From: Nocardia altamirensis NBRC 108246
GTDB taxonomy: Bacteria; Actinomycetota; Actinomycetes; Mycobacteriales; Mycobacteriaceae
Length of the DNA stretch: 64,000 nucleotides
Direction: 5' to 3'
NCBI RefSeq assembly: GCF_001612685.1
Contig: NZ_BDAY01000030.1
Location: 1 to 64,000, forward strand
The notes under the pieces: generated by a model
What the model saw: only the letters and a program-made list of their open reading frames with translations
Told to the model about the DNA's origin: nothing
Databases searched by the model: none
Translations under genes and position numbers: made by a program
In this document: in pieces, positions 28,401 through 36,154 of the stretch
Position numbering within the stretch: the stretch's first letter is position 1
Layout of the letters: the number at the start of each line of letters is the position of its first letter

Positions 28401-29565
28401 CCGCGACCGCGCGATCGCGCTCGGGATGCGCGAACGCGCTGCGCCACACCGGCATCGGCACCGAGGCGGGCAGCGGCACCCTGGCCAGCAGCTGCGCCAG
28501 GCCGAGCACCAGCGGGATGCGGATCAGCGGCTCCAGCTTGTGCACATTGCGCAGCGGCGCGCCGCCGGAATCCAGGAACAGGCGCACCGATTCCGCGAAC
28601 GGTCCACCGAGCTCACCGACGTACCCGGCGCAGATGCCGACCAGCCCGACACCGAGGATCAGGGTGAGCCGACCGCGATAAGGCATGGAGCGCAACGCCA
28701 AACCGGCCATGCCCGCCGCGGCGAGCAGCCCGGTGGCGAGCACGGCGGCGGGCTGGGTCACCAGCACCGCGCCCGCGATGCGTTCGGGCGAGACGAACGG
28801 TGTCCAGCTGTCCGTGCCGCGCAGCACCTCGGCCAGTGACGCCCATTGCGTTGTCACGCCGGAGGATTCGATGTAGTCCAGGAACGGCGGACTCACCTTG
28901 CCGAGCAGCAGCAGCGGCACCGCCCACCAGAACGTGGCGAGCACGAGCAGCGGCGCCCACGTGATGGTGAAGCGCCACCATGCCCGATTCGGGCGGTACG
29001 AAGCCCACCAGAGGAACGCGGGCAGAAACGCGGCAACGGTCGCGACGGCGTTGACCGACCCCATCAGCGCCAGCGCGAGCGCACTACCGGCCGCGGACCT
29101 CGCACCGCCGCGCCGGAGCCTGCCGAGCGCGGCGGGTGCGAGCAAGACCCACGGCGCCAACATCATCGGCAGCGTCTCCGACGAGATCGAGCCGAGCGTG
29201 GTGAGTACGCGCGGTGACAGCGCGAACGCGACCGCCGCGATGATGCGGGAGCCGCGGGTGCCGATGCCGAGCGTTTCGCAGAGCCGGATGATGCCCCAGA
29301 AGCCGGCGAGCAGCAGCAGCGCCCACCAGATGCGTTGGGTGGCCCAGGCGGGCAGGCCGAGCACGTGCCCGAGGGAGAAGAACGCGCCGTGCGGGAAGAA
29401 GTAGCCGTAGGCCTGGTTCTGCACCTGGCCCATCGGGGCCTGGCTGCTCCACAGATGGCTGGCGCGTTCGAGGAAGCCGAGCGGGTTCTGGGCCAGGTCG
29501 TATTTGGTGTCGGCGACGGTGAGGCCCGGCGCCTGCAGGAAGGTGAGCAGGAACGCCATGAGCAC
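25432..29565 (-). CDS. aftD: Alpha-(1->3)-arabinofuranosyltransferase AftD, 1377 aa
   Basis: AftD is a GT-C enzyme of the plasma membrane that uses decaprenyl-phosphoryl-arabinose to build arabinogalactan and lipoarabinomannan. The N-terminal third is polytopic; an acidic GT-C-type loop motif is near TVADTKYDLAQNPLGFL. The long extracytoplasmic part contains F5/8-type carbohydrate-binding segments (GEWSGATITASSSA, DGDPATAWISNGTEY, DGDPRTSWTAPEESVRV) and the protein ends in more TM helices. Length matches M. tuberculosis AftD (about 1400). The only usual start codon is GTG 29565, which cuts into the first TM helix; see findings. Position matches Rv0236c. Confidence 0.92.
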   Translation of the reverse strand: MLMAFLLTFLQAPGLTVADTKYDLAQNPLGFLERASHLWSSQAPMGQVQNQAYGYFFPHGAFFSLGHVLGLPAWATQRIWWALLLLAGFWGIIRLCETLGIGTRGSRIIAAVAFALSPRVLTTLGSISSETLPMMLAPWVLLAPAALGRLRRGGARSAAGSALALALMGSVNAVATVAAFLPAFLWWASYRPNRAWWRFTITWAPLLVLATFWWAVPLLLLGKVSPPFLDYIESSGVTTQWASLAEVLRGTDSWTPFVSPERIAGAVLVTQPAAVLATGLLAAAGMAGLALRSMPYRGRLTLILGVGLVGICAGYVGELGGPFAESVRLFLDSGGAPLRNVHKLEPLIRIPLVLGLAQLLARVPLPASVPMPVWRSAFAHPERDRAVAVAALILTALTLSTSLAWTGKLAPRGAYDRVPAYWEQTADWLHRNASDTRALVVPGAPFGSQVWGLTRDEPLQALASTPWAVRDSVPLNPPGTIRAMDSVQRLIADGRPSTGLAATLAGQGIGILVLRNDLDPETSRSTRPMLAHRAIDGSPGLTEVAAFGDPIEPAVIAEDLVADGDLRPAYPAVEIYRVETPTPGTPAQVRSGTGAPPSFPGAYTVPLESLPVVQGGPEVLERLHRDGAGTETPTLLAADAARAGLPIGPMTVTDTPMDRETDFGRVDNHNSAVRAPDDARRTHNLVPDYPVPGAEPMRGEWSGATITASSSAADATQLGGAAPGSSTAAVVDGDPATAWISNGTEYALGQWLRLDLAQPIKAGQLSFRTSAAAIGDPVKWVEVRTANGTVSTRIPEPVAPVSVSLPPGTTQWITMTAIRTENGKRGAQFGISELTLEDYSVHDQPVPVDIRHRTVLPPTQHGAQVRGWDLGQEFPGRSACFDSPNRVRCSKGLALAPEEPGTFERTLSVPEPMFVTPELTVRTRQGPALEALLTDHERPVARGKGDVGDLRGAAFAATDGDPRTSWTAPEESVRVLTGAKPTLTLELPAPTLVTGLELTPSLGGLPAAPTSVVVNLGAGPQVSALDKTEPGVPARISLYPTVTDRIELSIQAWQPVLDRTALGFALSQPTGLAEVSVLGPEYPAPAALDREITVPCETGPVINVGGQLLRTTVTATAGELRSGAPVSARVCPAQFDSGESTTFGLAAGRADVAVAPTELFFVDRLRLDRAGVPVPAESTSGTQVLVLPLSTNVGWRATTSDGRTLAPLVIDGWQQAWLLPADATGPITVSFPVDRWYRLGIFGGLLLLLPLIALAVPWRPRATKTVDSEAKPAPPTWGTRWVGALGLGAAATLIAGPVGTVVTVGAIAAARFLPQWTPKALVIVAGMGTALSAAALSTGPWRASGGYMGGSLWAQVPGLLAVIAVGVAALPPRRKTE

Positions 29566-29707
29566 CGTCGCAGCGAACCAGCGCCTACCGAGCGGTGCGG
29601 TGTCCTGCTGCTTCAGTGCGGATTCCGACCGCCGCCGCGCAGCACTGTGCCGCCGTGGCGCCGCGGACGTTGCGGGCGAATCGGCAGGTGAAGCGGGGGT
29701 CAGTGGC

Positions 29708-29878
29708 TCAGCGACTGCCGTACTCGACGTTGTTCAGCAACGAGGAGTCCTTGTCGCCGCTGCGGTCGATGTCCGGACGCGAGTTCTGCTGCACCGCCAC
29801 CGTCACGAGGAGCACCGCGATCACGCCGAGCACAGCGCCGCCGACAGCACTCGCAACACCAGGAACAGCAAACTTCAT
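29708..29878 (-). CDS. DUF2613 small membrane protein (Rv0236A-like), 56 aa
   Basis: The peptide MKFAVPGVASAVGGAVLGVI begins a single TM or signal-anchor segment; the tail is polar (SRPDIDRSGDKDSSLLNNVEYGS). This matches the DUF2613 family, always found next to aftD. The ATG at 29878 has a GGAG box about eight bases upstream. It is immediately upstream of aftD on the same strand and is likely co-transcribed. A role as an accessory to AftD is inferred from linkage. Confidence 0.85.
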   Translation of the reverse strand: MKFAVPGVASAVGGAVLGVIAVLLVTVAVQQNSRPDIDRSGDKDSSLLNNVEYGSR

Positions 29879-30073
29879 TGCGGTACTCCAATACATCGAT
29901 GCAGGCACATTCCCGGTCAACCTAGCAGCCCACGCCCGTATCCGGTGCGTTCAGCCCGCCGATTGGCGATGTCGGTGCGCGGACGCCGCGGCTGTGGCAC
30001 CGCTCACTCGAAGATCGGAAACGTCCGAAGGGCCACGGGTAGGAGCTCGGGACGGTTGGGCGGACCGAGCTTC

Positions 30074-31168
30074 CTAGTGCGCGGGCACCGCGCAGTTCAG
30101 ACTGCCGAGCAGCGTGCGGAGTTTGGCAGTTGTCTCGTCGAGTTCGGTTTTGGGATCCGAGGCAGCGACGATGCCGCCGCCCGCGTAGGCCTGCACGGTC
30201 CGCCCGTCGGCAGACAATTCCGCGCTGCGGATCGCGACCACCCATGACCCGTCGCCGTTCGCGTCGCACCAGCCGACAGCGCCACCGTAGAAGCCGCGGT
30301 CCTCCTCCATATCGGCGATCGTGTCGAGCGCCAGATCGGTCGGGGTGCCACAGACGGCGGGGGTGGGGTGCAGCAGCAGCGCGAGGTCGAGCGCGGTGGT
30401 CGCTGAGTCGCGCAGCCTGCCGGTGATCGGGGTGGCGAGATGCCAGACCTCGTGCGTGTGTACGAGTTCCGGGCCGTCGGGGATGGACAACTCGGCACAG
30501 AGCGGGCTGAGCTGCTCGCGGATCCATTCGATGACGAAGGCGTGCTCATCGCGATTCTTGGTGCTGGCCAGCAGTTCTCGTGCCTGGGCTGCGTCGGCGT
30601 CCGGATCGGCACGCCGTGCCAGGGTGCCTGCCAGCGGGCGCAGTGTCACCGTGTCGCCGTGCCTGGCGATCAGCACCTCGGGGGTCGCGCCGATCAGGGT
30701 CGCTCCGGTGCGCCCGGCCGGTGTCAGGTCGACCGCGAAGACATTCGCGTGTGGATGCCGCGTAAGCAACTGTGCCGCCACGAGTTCGGGCTCCAACGCC
30801 GAGGCCGCCTCGGCGAGCACCGATCGCGCAGCGACCACTTTGCGCAGCGGCTGCGCCGGGTCGTTGAGCTGCTCGACCAGCTTGGTCACGCGCGCGATAT
30901 GTTCTGCCGCACTGGGGATCTCGGTGACAACCTGGACGGCGGGCAACTCGGGCAGCGCAGCGGGCCGCCACGGGCCTGCGGTGTGTTCCACGCGTTCCGG
31001 CACGCTGAGCGCGGCAGGCCGACGCGGATCGAACGGCAGCGCGCCGACGATCCAATCCGCGCTGCCCGCGCGCAACGCGGCCACTGCGCGATCCGCCTCA
31101 TCGAAGGCGACCCGGCTACCGAATGCCCGGACGACCCCGTCCGGCTGTGCAAGCAGGAATCCATCCAT
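30074..31168 (-). CDS. Isochorismate synthase, 364 aa
   Basis: A chorismate-utilising (EntC/MenF/DhbC) enzyme converting chorismate to isochorismate for menaquinone or siderophore synthesis. The C-terminal chorismate-binding domain is clear: KVVAARSV, PLAGTLAR, STKNRDEHAFVIEWI, HTHEVWHLATPITG, HPTPAVCGTP, EEDRGFYGGAVGW and VAIRSAEL. Residue identity at specificity sites was not tested, so the product (isochorismate versus salicylate or anthranilate) is inferred from overall resemblance. Start ATG 31168 follows GAGGAATC. No menaquinone or siderophore genes flank it. Confidence 0.85.
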   Translation of the reverse strand: MDGFLLAQPDGVVRAFGSRVAFDEADRAVAALRAGSADWIVGALPFDPRRPAALSVPERVEHTAGPWRPAALPELPAVQVVTEIPSAAEHIARVTKLVEQLNDPAQPLRKVVAARSVLAEAASALEPELVAAQLLTRHPHANVFAVDLTPAGRTGATLIGATPEVLIARHGDTVTLRPLAGTLARRADPDADAAQARELLASTKNRDEHAFVIEWIREQLSPLCAELSIPDGPELVHTHEVWHLATPITGRLRDSATTALDLALLLHPTPAVCGTPTDLALDTIADMEEDRGFYGGAVGWCDANGDGSWVVAIRSAELSADGRTVQAYAGGGIVAASDPKTELDETTAKLRTLLGSLNCAVPAH

Positions 31169-31377
31169 GATTCCTCGACCCTAACTCCGCTCCCGCCCCC
31201 ACAACCCGCAGAGCGACCCACATCTCACCCCACCCATCCACGACAACCGCAGCTGCACCGACCGCGAGACTGTGCGTCAGCCCGGTTGTTGGACCACAGC
31301 GGTTCCATACGGTTCACAGAGGCTGCAGGCCCTGTGAAACATGTGGACGGTCTGTGGGTAGTCCACCGGCCAACCCG

Positions 31378-31863
31378 CTAGCGGGATTTCGCAGGCTCCT
31401 TACCGGGCGGGACCATGAGGACCGGCCGGTGGCAGTGCTTGAGGACCGCGTCGGCGACGCTGCTGTGCATGAGGGCGCGGATGCCGGTGGCGCCGCGGGT
31501 GCCCGCGACGATGATGTCGACGTCCAGGTCGTCGGCGCATTCGACGATGGCGTTCCAGATGGTCGTCGTGCATTCGGCGGTGCGTGCCTCGGCGTTGAGT
31601 CCGGCGAGCTTGGCCAGCCGGACGCCCTCGGTGTTGATCGTGCGGGCGTCGACGTAGGCGACGTCCTCGATCTCCTCGTCGGGTACCCATTCCGGTTGCA
31701 TCACCCCGGACAGGCCGGACAGGCGAGCGGCTTGCCGCACCATCGGCTCCCACGCGGTCAGCACGATCGCTCTGTTCGCGCTGAGGAACCGCCCGGCGTA
31801 TTCAATGGCCCGCTTGGCGTTCTCGGACCCGTCGTAGGCAATGAGCATCAGATCGCAGGGCAC
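31378..31863 (-). CDS. Universal stress protein family protein, 161 aa
   Basis: A single UspA domain: DLMLIAYDGSENAKRAIEYA at the N-terminus and the ATP-binding signature GTRGATGIRALMHSSVADAV followed by HCHRPVLMVP. Usp proteins bind ATP and modulate metabolism under hypoxia or stress. The GTG at 31863 (VPCDLMLIAYDG) was chosen because AGGAGG lies directly upstream; a longer start at 31887 would overlap that box. Monocistronic by context. Confidence 0.85.
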   Translation of the reverse strand: MPCDLMLIAYDGSENAKRAIEYAGRFLSANRAIVLTAWEPMVRQAARLSGLSGVMQPEWVPDEEIEDVAYVDARTINTEGVRLAKLAGLNAEARTAECTTTIWNAIVECADDLDVDIIVAGTRGATGIRALMHSSVADAVLKHCHRPVLMVPPGKEPAKSR

Positions 31864-32007
31864 GGGACCTCCTGGTGGGAGACTCACGGCTATCCAACAA
31901 GGTTACCCTCGGTGGGCCGTCCGCACCGGCTGGCGCGCAGGATCGAACCGCAAACCCCGCCCACCCGACCGCGCCGTGACGGCGGGTGAACAGTACGGTT
32001 GTCCCCC

Positions 32008-33171
32008 ATGCGGAAGACGCCCATGCTCGTGCTCGCCGTGCTGGCCGCCGTCGCGACCGCCTGTTCGAACGGTGGTGGCAGCGGCCCGACCCCGTCCACG
32101 GAGGCGGTGCCCGGCGTGACTCCCGGATCGTCAACGCAAGCAACCACATCCGTGCCGCCGGATTGCTCCGCCGGCTATCTGGCGCAGTTCACCCTCCGCC
32201 AGAAGCTGGCCCAGTTGTTGACCGTTGGCATCACCGGCAAGGCCGACGCGACGAATGTGGTGTCCACCGAGCAGGTCGGCGGGATCTTCGTCGGCAGCTG
32301 GACCGAGCCGTCGCTGCTCGCCTCCGGTCAGCTCGCGCAGGTCAAGCAGGCGGCCAAGGTGCCGCTGATGGTGACCATCGATGAAGAGGGTGGTCGCGTC
32401 TCGCGCGCCAAGAATCTGATCGGGGTAGCACCCTCGGCCAGGTCGACCGTGCAGTCGATGACGCCAGAGCAGTTCCGCGACGCGACCGTGACCAGGGGCC
32501 GTGCCCTGAAGGACCTGGGCATCACGGTGAACTTCGCCCCCGATGTCGATGTGAGCAGCCAGCCGGGCGACTCCGTCATCGGCGATCGTTCCTTCTCCGC
32601 CGACCCCGCCGAGGTCACCCGCTACGCCGAGGCCTACATCCAGGCGATGCGCGAGGTCGGCGTCGGCACCGTGATGAAGCACTTCCCCGGCCACGGCTCC
32701 GGCTCTGGCGATTCGCACCGTGGCGCGGTCAGGACGCCGCCGCTGGACAGCCTGCAGACCGTCGATCTCGTCCCGTTCCGCGCGCTGATCGGTTCCGGCG
32801 CCGCGGTGATGATCGGTCATCTCGACGTGCCCGGTCTCACCACCCCTGACGTGCCTGCGAGCATCAGCCCCCAGGTGATGGCGCTGCTGCGCGAGGGCAA
32901 GGGCTACGGTGCCGCGCCGTTCCAAGGCCCGATCTTCACCGATGACCTCGGCGGCATGGCCGCGATCACCAACCGGATGTCCATCGAGGAGGCGGTGGAG
33001 GCCGCGCTGGTGGCTGGGGCCGACAACGCACTGTGGATCACCACCGACGCGGTGCCGAGCGTGCTCGATCGGCTCGAGCAGGCCGTCAAGGCAGGGCGTC
33101 TGCCCGCTGCGCAGGTCGACGCGTCGGTGCTGCGGATGGCCAGGTTCAAGGGCGCGCTGCCGCACTGCTGA
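32008..33171 (+). CDS. lpqI: Lipoprotein beta-N-acetylglucosaminidase LpqI (NagZ, GH3), 387 aa
   Basis: A GH3 enzyme that releases N-acetylglucosamine from peptidoglycan fragments during wall recycling. The N-terminus is a lipoprotein signal with Cys19 in AVATACSNG. The NagZ signature KHFPGHGSGSGDSH carries the catalytic Asp-His dyad and IFTDDLGGM holds the nucleophile Asp. ATG 32008 was chosen; a TTG three codons earlier is open but unlikely. It matches Rv0237 in family and in place, upstream of a TetR gene. Confidence 0.92.
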   Translation: MRKTPMLVLAVLAAVATACSNGGGSGPTPSTEAVPGVTPGSSTQATTSVPPDCSAGYLAQFTLRQKLAQLLTVGITGKADATNVVSTEQVGGIFVGSWTEPSLLASGQLAQVKQAAKVPLMVTIDEEGGRVSRAKNLIGVAPSARSTVQSMTPEQFRDATVTRGRALKDLGITVNFAPDVDVSSQPGDSVIGDRSFSADPAEVTRYAEAYIQAMREVGVGTVMKHFPGHGSGSGDSHRGAVRTPPLDSLQTVDLVPFRALIGSGAAVMIGHLDVPGLTTPDVPASISPQVMALLREGKGYGAAPFQGPIFTDDLGGMAAITNRMSIEEAVEAALVAGADNALWITTDAVPSVLDRLEQAVKAGRLPAAQVDASVLRMARFKGALPHC

Positions 33172-33211
33172 GGTGTGGTTCCCGCGACTGGGGAGCAAAT
33201 CCAACCCACGG

Positions 33212-33231
33212 AACTTACCTTGGAGTAATAT
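33212..33231. promoter_or_regulatory. Operator-like palindrome upstream of the TetR gene
   Basis: AACTTACCTTGGAGTAATAT lies 29 bases before the TetR start. It matches the perfect palindrome at 37669-37688 at the conserved AACTTAC and GAGTAA halves with the same spacing. It is the likely autoregulatory site of this TetR protein (inference). Confidence 0.6.
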
Positions 33232-33260
33232 ATGAACTTCACCATGCGGTAGGAGAGTGG

Positions 33261-33860
33261 ATGGCGGGCGGAACGAAGCGACTTCCTCGGGCGGTTCGTG
33301 AGCAGCAGATGCTCGATGCCGCTGTCGAGGTGTTCTCGCGGAAAGGCTTCCACGATACGTCGATGGATGCCATTGCCGCCGAGGCGAAAATATCGAAGCC
33401 GATGCTGTATCTCTACTACGGCTCGAAGGACGAACTGTTCCGCGCGTGCATCCAGCGCGAGGGCCTGCGCTTCATCGAATCGGTGGTTCCCGCGGGCAAC
33501 CCGCAGCTCTCGCCGCACGAGCAGGTGCGCGTCGCGCTGGAGGGATTCCTCGGTTTCGTCGACCGCAACCGCCGCTCCTGGCAGGTGCTCTACCGCCAGG
33601 CCATCGGCCAGCAAGCGTTCGCGTCCGAGATCGAGAACGCCCGCGAGCGCGTCATCGAACTCACCGCCAAGCTGCTCGAATCCAGTGCCAAGCACGCCGA
33701 GCCCGGCACCAACTTCGATGTGGTCGCCGTCGCGGTGATCGGCGCGGGCGAGGCCATCGCCGATCGGGTGGCCAGCGGCCGCATCGAGGTCGCCGAGGCC
33801 GTCGATCTGCTCGACGACCTGGCCTGGCGCGGTCTGGCCGGACGCAAGAAAGCCGAATAA
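33261..33860 (+). CDS. TetR-family transcriptional regulator (Rv0238-like), 199 aa
   Basis: A typical one-domain-HTH plus ligand-binding repressor. The HTH is at about residues 14-60: MLDAAVEVFSRKGFHDTSMDAIAAEAKISKPMLYLYYGSKDELF. The C-terminal domain is helical with no recognised ligand. ATG 33261 follows AGGAGAG. The operator-like palindrome upstream recurs in the fabG4/fadA2 intergenic region, so it may regulate fatty-acid genes 4 kb away as well as itself. It may be co-transcribed with lpqI. Confidence 0.9.
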   Translation: MAGGTKRLPRAVREQQMLDAAVEVFSRKGFHDTSMDAIAAEAKISKPMLYLYYGSKDELFRACIQREGLRFIESVVPAGNPQLSPHEQVRVALEGFLGFVDRNRRSWQVLYRQAIGQQAFASEIENARERVIELTAKLLESSAKHAEPGTNFDVVAVAVIGAGEAIADRVASGRIEVAEAVDLLDDLAWRGLAGRKKAE

Positions 33861-33879
33861 CGCCGGGAATTTCGGCGTT
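33859..33879 (+). terminator. Hairpin after the TetR gene
   Basis: AACGCCG (33859-33865) and CGGCGTT (33873-33879) form a 7-bp stem that overlaps the TAA stop. A second hairpin, GTTGCC/GGCAAC at 33883-33899, follows directly. The tandem arrangement suggests termination although no T-run follows. Confidence 0.5.
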
Positions 33880-33965
33880 GCGGTTGCCGCGTCGGCAACG
33901 GCCTGCGAGAGTGCCGGAGATCAACACGTACAGACGATCTCGGGTCGGGGAGAAACGGGGCGGAA

Positions 33966-35231
33966 TTGTTCGGCTTGCTCAGGCCGTGTGCGCATGGTGC
34001 CGCGAAGTACGGAATCGATAGGGCCGAATGGCGCGCGCATCTGTGCGGACTGTGCCTCGGCCTACGCGACGGGCATGGGCAGTTGGCCCGTGCGACAACC
34101 AATGTCGACGCGATCGTGTTGAGCATGCTCACCGAGGCGCAACTGTCCGGTGACGTCGAGCGGACCACTGCGGGACGCTGCGCCCTGCGCGGCATGCAAC
34201 GCGCATCGGTGGCGACGGCGGATTCGCCGGGCGTGCAGCTGGCCACGACCGCGTCGCTGTTGTTGGCGTCGGCCAAGATTCGCGATCACGTGGCAGACGG
34301 CGATGCGCGTGCATTGGCGCGAACCCCGATGGCGAAGGCGGCGAGCAGGTGGGCCGGGCAGGCGCAGGACAGTGCGCAGCGGATCGGCCTCGACGTCGAA
34401 TCCTTGGTTGCCGCGCTCGGTGCCCAGACGCAGCTGGAGGCGGCGGCGCTGGTCGGTGCGAACCAGACCCGTGTTTCCGAATCCTTGGCTGCGTCCCCGT
34501 TATGGCGCGAAGCGATGAGTAATGACGCCGAGCCGTTGGCGTGGACCACCGCACCGACTCAGCTCTGCGCATCGGAATTCTTCGCGCACACAGCGGTATT
34601 GGCCGGTCGCCCGGACAACGTCGATGCCATGCGCAGTGCGGGTTGGCAATTCGGCCGGATCGCGCATCTCGCTGACGCCGTGCAGGACTTCGAGCAGGAC
34701 CAGGCGCGTGGCCGGTTCAATCCGCTCGCCGCCACCGGAACCAGCATGCCGCAGGCGTATGACCTGCTGCGCGAATCGAATGCACGGCTGCGCGATGCGG
34801 TCGCGGCGGCGGAACTCGACGAGGTCCCCACCGTCCGCTGGATGCTGCTCGATCCGCTGAGGGCGGTGCTCGGCCGGCTGGGGCGGGGTATCGGCGCAGG
34901 TATCGCACACAGCTGCAACGTCTCTCGCCACACCAACGAGGCCGGGGACGCCGTAGTGCCACAGATGCTCGACCTCGTGACACCGCAGGCGCACCTACCG
35001 GGGAATCGTCGGCCGACGCGCCGTCCGGGAATCGGCGAGTCCCTCACCTTGATTCTCGGCGCCTACTGCACCGGGTACGCCTGCTGCGCCGACCACACCC
35101 GGCCGTGCAGCGGCGAGCGCAAGGACGCCTGGATCAAGAGATGTGACTGCAGCGGTTGCAGCGATGGCGGCTGTGGCGGCTGCTGCGATTCCTGCTCCTG
35201 TGACTGCTGCGGCTGCGACTGCAGCTGCTGA
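33966..35231 (+). CDS. DUF5685-family protein with 13-cysteine C-terminal tail, 421 aa
   Basis: The start MFGLLRPC followed by HLCGLCLGLRD is characteristic of DUF5685 proteins, and it requires a TTG start at 33966 with GGGAGA upstream. The middle is an all-helical domain rich in Ala. The last 30 residues contain 13 cysteines in CxC, CC and CxxC spacings (CDCSGCSDGGCGG, then CCDSCSCDCCGCDCSC), preceded by ACCADHTRPC. This suggests a metal-binding or metal-storage tail. Function is unknown; no partner gene is evident. A bidirectional terminator follows. Confidence 0.78.
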   Translation: MFGLLRPCAHGAAKYGIDRAEWRAHLCGLCLGLRDGHGQLARATTNVDAIVLSMLTEAQLSGDVERTTAGRCALRGMQRASVATADSPGVQLATTASLLLASAKIRDHVADGDARALARTPMAKAASRWAGQAQDSAQRIGLDVESLVAALGAQTQLEAAALVGANQTRVSESLAASPLWREAMSNDAEPLAWTTAPTQLCASEFFAHTAVLAGRPDNVDAMRSAGWQFGRIAHLADAVQDFEQDQARGRFNPLAATGTSMPQAYDLLRESNARLRDAVAAAELDEVPTVRWMLLDPLRAVLGRLGRGIGAGIAHSCNVSRHTNEAGDAVVPQMLDLVTPQAHLPGNRRPTRRPGIGESLTLILGAYCTGYACCADHTRPCSGERKDAWIKRCDCSGCSDGGCGGCCDSCSCDCCGCDCSC

Positions 35232-35235
35232 ACGA

Positions 35236-35272
35236 ACAGAGCCGCACCCGATGGAACAGGGTGCGGCTCTGT
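35236..35272. terminator. Bidirectional intrinsic terminator
   Basis: Perfect 14-bp arms ACAGAGCCGCACCC (35236-35249) and complement (35259-35272), loop of nine, then CGTTTCC. It lies between the DUF5685 gene and convergent htdX. Confidence 0.85.
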
Positions 35273-35284
35273 CGTTTCCGTACG

Positions 35285-36154
35285 TCAGCGCAGAGTGGCG
35301 GTGAGGTGCGGGAAGCCCTTCTTCGGGTTGAGCACGGCCAGATCCCAGCCGCCCTCGACCTGATCGGCGTACACGTTCACCGTCGAAGGCAGGAAGATCG
35401 GCTTGCCGAACTTCACCTCATAGGTGGCCTTGCCAGGCACCCGCCCCTCGATCGTGCCGAGAATATGCGCGGCCGACCACATCCCGTGCGCGATCGGCTT
35501 CTGGAAGCCGAAAGCCTTGGCGCCCAAGCCCGAGGTGTGGATCGGGTTGTGATCGCCGGAGGCCGAGGCGTACTGGTTGATCGTCTTCTGATCGACCCGC
35601 CAGGTGCGCAGCGGCGGCGGCGGAACCTCGTCCGGCTTCGGCTCCGGCTTCGGGCCGCCCGACAGCGAGGTGCGCTGCTGGTGCAGGAAGGTGGTGACCT
35701 GTCGCCAGACCAGCTCGCGGCCGACGCTGATCTCGGTGATCGCGTCGACGAGCAGCCCCTTCGGGTGCTCGCGCAGGTTCTCGATGTGCGACTTGATGTC
35801 CAGCGGCTCGCTCACCGAGATGTCGCGGGTCCGCTCGATCACGTTGTTCGCGTGCACCGCACCGACCGCGACGAACGGAAAGTCGCGCTGCACAACGAGT
35901 TGCATCACGATCGGGAAGGTGAGGACGAACGGATAGGTCAGCGGCAGCGCATCGTTGAACCGCAGCCCGGTCGCCCGGCAGTAGGCAGCCAGGTGATCCG
36001 GATCCACCTTCAGGCCGTCGAGCTGGATCGTCCGATCCGGCAGCTTCGGCTTGCGCGCCGAAAGCAGCGGCAGCGGAACCGCGCCGAGCGCCGCCTTCAC
36101 GAACAGCGGGCCGTTCTTCGGCGGTGTCTTCAGCGTGATCTTCTGGGTCATCAT
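35285..36154 (-). CDS. htdX: 3-hydroxyacyl-thioester dehydratase HtdX (MaoC-like), 289 aa
   Basis: A double-hotdog MaoC-type dehydratase acting on 3-hydroxyacyl-CoA or -ACP in fatty-acid elongation or degradation. The hydratase 2 motif with catalytic Asp and His is ASGDHNPIHTSGLGAKAFG, followed by IAHGMWSAAHIL. An N-terminal hotdog half spans about residues 40-150. The ATG overlaps the fabG4 stop by four bases, so the two are translationally coupled. The pairing matches Rv0241c-Rv0242c. Confidence 0.92.
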   Translation of the reverse strand: MMTQKITLKTPPKNGPLFVKAALGAVPLPLLSARKPKLPDRTIQLDGLKVDPDHLAAYCRATGLRFNDALPLTYPFVLTFPIVMQLVVQRDFPFVAVGAVHANNVIERTRDISVSEPLDIKSHIENLREHPKGLLVDAITEISVGRELVWRQVTTFLHQQRTSLSGGPKPEPKPDEVPPPPLRTWRVDQKTINQYASASGDHNPIHTSGLGAKAFGFQKPIAHGMWSAAHILGTIEGRVPGKATYEVKFGKPIFLPSTVNVYADQVEGGWDLAVLNPKKGFPHLTATLR

